From an uncultured Panacagrimonas sp. (GTDB lineage: Bacteria > Pseudomonadota > Gammaproteobacteria > Nevskiales > Nevskiaceae): 10,671 bases of DNA. The translations under genes and the position numbers were made by a program. The stretch is from NCBI GenBank assembly GCA_946481265.1, contig CAMLNE010000124.1, forward strand, positions 1 through 10,671, in the 5' to 3' direction. Below the pieces are notes generated by a model that saw only the letters and a program-made list of their open reading frames with translations, was not told where the DNA came from and searched no databases. This document shows, in pieces, positions 8,740 to 10,671 of this stretch (position 1 is its first letter; every line of letters begins with the position of its first letter).

Positions 8740-9914
8740 GACGCGCTCCCGAGAACGAGGGTGGCGTGCTCGGACATCATTCCGCCGTAGCAGTGGACGA
8801 CGCCGAGATCGGCTTTCTTCAACTGGCGTGCTTCGCCGGCAATACCCATGATCTGGCGTGCCGCTTCCACGATCATGGTCTGGCCGGAGGCATCGCCGAC
8901 GTGGCCGAAGGACATCAGCCCGCCATAGGTATTGACCGGGAATTCGCCGCCCGGCGCGGTGCGACCACCAGCGAAGAACGCGCCGCCCTGGCCCTTGGCG
9001 CACAGGCCAAGATCTTCGGCGTAGATGATCGGGTTGATGCTGAAGGAGTCGTAGAGCTGGGCGAAGTCCATGTCCTTGGGTCCGACACCGGCCATGCGGT
9101 AGGCCTGCGCCGAGGTGTCCTTGGAGCCGAGCGTCGTCAGGTCATGTGCCTGGCTGATGCTGGAATGGGTGTGCTTCTCGCCGAAGCCGTACAGGAAGCA
9201 GGGCCTCGATGCGTAGCGCTTGGCGATCTTCGGCGACACCACCAGCACCGCCGATCCGCCTTCACTGGGCACCGAGCAGTCGAGCAGATTGAACGGGTAG
9301 GCGATCGGGCGCGAGGACAGCACCTTCTCGATCGTCAGCCGCCCCTGCGGGGCCATCAGCGCATCCGGATGCAGCAGCGACCACTCGCGCTGGGATACCG
9401 CGACCTGCGCGAGTTGCTCGCGCGTGGTGCCGAATTCGTGCATGTGGCGCGTGGCGTTGAGCGCGAAGATCGGCGGGATGTAGGTGCCGTACGGATACTC
9501 GAACTCGGGATGGCTGATGAGCTTGCTCATCATCTCGGCCATGCCGCTGCCCACGTTGGGGAAGCGTCCGGCACCCAGGCAGAGCACGGAATCGCAGAGT
9601 CCGCGCTCGATGGCCAGAGCTGCGCGGATCAGCATCAGCGCGTAGGTGCCGCCGCCGGCATTGATGGTCTCGCTGAAGGTCGGCTCGATGCCGAGTTCTT
9701 CCGAGATCTTTTCGTGCGCGAACACATCGGTGCCGTCGGCCGAGGCCATGCCGGCCGGCGCCGACAGCAGGCCGCCGATGTCCGAGGGCCGCAGTTGCGG
9801 CCATTCGCGCAGGAACTGCGCGATGACCTGCCGGTACATCTCCATGCCGTTGTAGTTCGGGTAGCGTCCGGGCTTCATCTCGGACACGGCGACAATGGCC
9901 GCGAGTGGTTTCAT
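8736..9914 (-). CDS. Thiolase-fold protein lacking the nucleophilic Cys, candidate Ltp-type aldolase
   Basis: A 392-residue member of the SCP-x/lipid-transfer thiolase superfamily. The segment that normally holds the acyl-accepting Cys reads TINAGGGTYAL (83-93) and has none, so it is unlikely to be a true thiolase. The usual HDCF/HDAF motif reads YDSF (288-291), with Tyr for the catalytic His. FGHVGDASG (336-344) keeps H338 of the GHP motif but has V for P, and the last catalytic loop is HCYGG (374-378). Loss of the Cys and gain of Tyr are what I recall of the Ltp2-type retro-aldolases, which work with a DUF35 subunit; a DUF35 gene overlaps this one by 4 nt. The ATG at 9914 was chosen because GGAAA lies 8 nt upstream and longer versions have a non-homologous N terminus running into the previous gene. 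Alternative: a non-catalytic or differently specialised thiolase homologue. Confidence 0.88.
   Translation of the reverse strand: MKPLAAIVAVSEMKPGRYPNYNGMEMYRQVIAQFLREWPQLRPSDIGGLLSAPAGMASADGTDVFAHEKISEELGIEPTFSETINAGGGTYALMLIRAALAIERGLCDSVLCLGAGRFPNVGSGMAEMMSKLISHPEFEYPYGTYIPPIFALNATRHMHEFGTTREQLAQVAVSQREWSLLHPDALMAPQGRLTIEKVLSSRPIAYPFNLLDCSVPSEGGSAVLVVSPKIAKRYASRPCFLYGFGEKHTHSSISQAHDLTTLGSKDTSAQAYRMAGVGPKDMDFAQLYDSFSINPIIYAEDLGLCAKGQGGAFFAGGRTAPGGEFPVNTYGGLMSFGHVGDASGQTMIVEAARQIMGIAGEARQLKKADLGVVHCYGGMMSEHATLVLGSAS
8746..8750 (-). promoter_or_regulatory. Ribosome-binding site of the DUF35 gene
   Basis: GGGAG sits 6 nt before the ATG at 8739 and within the last codons of the thiolase-fold gene. 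It fixes the DUF35 start at MSNPAV rather than at longer in-frame starts inside the neighbour. Confidence 0.75.
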
Positions 9915-9948
9915 GCGCAGGTTTTCCGGTGCAGTTGACGACTGGAAT

Positions 9949-10671
9949 TCATTGGTAGCGTCCGACGATGGAAATGCCGACGACGTTCTGGTGCGGGAAC
10001 CCACCGAGGTTGTGGGTCAGGCCGTAGCGCGGGTTCTTGAGCTGGCGCTCGCCGGCGCGGCCGAGCAGTTGCAGGTACATCTCGTAGACCATCCGGATGC
10101 CGGACGCGCCGATGGGATGGCCGAAGCACTTGAGGCCGCCGTCGATCTGGCAGGGAATCTTGCCGTCGGCGTTGTAGAAGCCGTCCATCACGTCCTTGAT
10201 CGCGCCGCCATCGGAGGACAGTGACAGGTCCTCCATCGTCACCAGTTCGGTGATCGAGAAGCAGTCGTGAACCTCGAACATCGAGATTTCATCGCGCGGC
10301 CGGGTGATGCCGGCTTCGGCATAAGCGCGCTTCGCGGCGACGCGCGTGGTGTGGATGTAGGAGCCGTCCCAGTCGTTGTAGCCGCCTTCGGACCCATTCG
10401 ACAGCGCGAGCTGCAATGCCTTGATCGTGACCATCTGGTCGGGATGCTTGCCCAGCGATTTTGCAATCTCCGGCGTGGTGACGATGGCCGCAGCCGAGCC
10501 GTCGGACACGCCGCAGCAGTCGAACAGGCCCAGCGGCTCGGCGATCATCGGCGAGGCCATGATGGTGTCGCAGCTCACCGGGTGGCGCAGGTGCGCCTTC
10601 GGGTTCTTTGCGCCGTTGGCGTGGCTCTTGGCGGAAATTTCCGCGAGCGCGCGCTTGAGCACATCGCGCGG
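9949..10671 (-). CDS. Thiolase (acetyl-CoA acetyltransferase family), 5' end cut by the window edge
   Basis: The last 240 or so residues of a thiolase; the frame stays open to the right edge (partial PRDVLKRALAE...), so the real start and the segment with the expected nucleophilic Cys are outside. What remains is the end of the N half, with DGSAAAIV, then the C half with the catalytic EVHDCFS, FGHPIGASG and the loop HNLGGFPHQN. Unlike its downstream neighbour it keeps His in HDCF and the intact GHP motif, so it is probably a working thiolase that cleaves a 3-oxoacyl-CoA to acetyl- or propionyl-CoA. Family length of about 390-400 implies about 150-160 residues missing. It is the most upstream operon gene visible, 34 nt before the thiolase-fold gene. 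The operon promoter must lie further to the right. The GTG at 10662 is not the start, since homologous-looking sequence continues before it. Confidence 0.92.
   Translation of the reverse strand, partial: PRDVLKRALAEISAKSHANGAKNPKAHLRHPVSCDTIMASPMIAEPLGLFDCCGVSDGSAAAIVTTPEIAKSLGKHPDQMVTIKALQLALSNGSEGGYNDWDGSYIHTTRVAAKRAYAEAGITRPRDEISMFEVHDCFSITELVTMEDLSLSSDGGAIKDVMDGFYNADGKIPCQIDGGLKCFGHPIGASGIRMVYEMYLQLLGRAGERQLKNPRYGLTHNLGGFPHQNVVGISIVGRYQ

Overview
The window is a GC-rich, densely packed stretch of bacterial chromosome. The gene families, the short spacers and the strong GC preference at third codon positions suggest a high-GC proteobacterium with a taste for hydrophobic carbon sources. I cannot name a genus from the sequence alone.

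Layout. At the left edge, bases 1-222 hold no gene I can recognise: a stretch somewhat richer in A+T, then a strong hairpin (179-206) just before the ribosome-binding site of a plus-strand [2Fe-2S] ferredoxin (223-543). The ferredoxin is convergent with everything to its right. A 16-bp perfect stem with a 5-nt loop (554-590) lies in the 60-nt gap and is probably a two-way terminator. From 604 to the right edge all nine genes are on the minus strand and look like one operon. In transcription order they are: a thiolase (cut by the right edge), a thiolase-fold protein without a nucleophilic Cys, a DUF35 OB-fold partner, an acyl-CoA dehydrogenase, an AtuA-family (DUF1446) protein, a biotin carboxylase, a separate biotin carrier protein, a carboxyltransferase of the methylcrotonyl/geranyl-CoA type, and a second acyl-CoA dehydrogenase. 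Three junctions are 4-nt ATGA overlaps, and the other gaps are 5, 5, 10, 24 and 34 nt.

How they fit together. The set matches a branched-chain acyl-CoA pathway of the kind used for leucine (Liu) and acyclic terpenes (Atu). A dehydrogenase makes an enoyl-CoA with a beta-branch that blocks beta-oxidation. A biotin-dependent carboxylase then carboxylates the gamma carbon, hydration follows, a C-C lyase removes the branch, and thiolysis finishes the job. The window shows neither a hydratase nor an HMG-CoA-lyase-type enzyme. It does show a Cys-less thiolase-fold protein whose stop overlaps the start of a DUF35 gene, the arrangement of the Ltp/DUF35 retro-aldolases of steroid side-chain breakdown. 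My main hypothesis is that this pair is the C-C lyase acting after the carboxylase. Candidate substrates are a terpenoid, or the branched side chain of a C24-alkylated sterol. The substrate is inference; the enzyme families are read directly.

Unusual points are the carboxylase alpha subunit split inside its BT domain, a DUF35 zinc ribbon that keeps only two of four cysteines, and two dehydrogenases with their catalytic glutamate in different positions.
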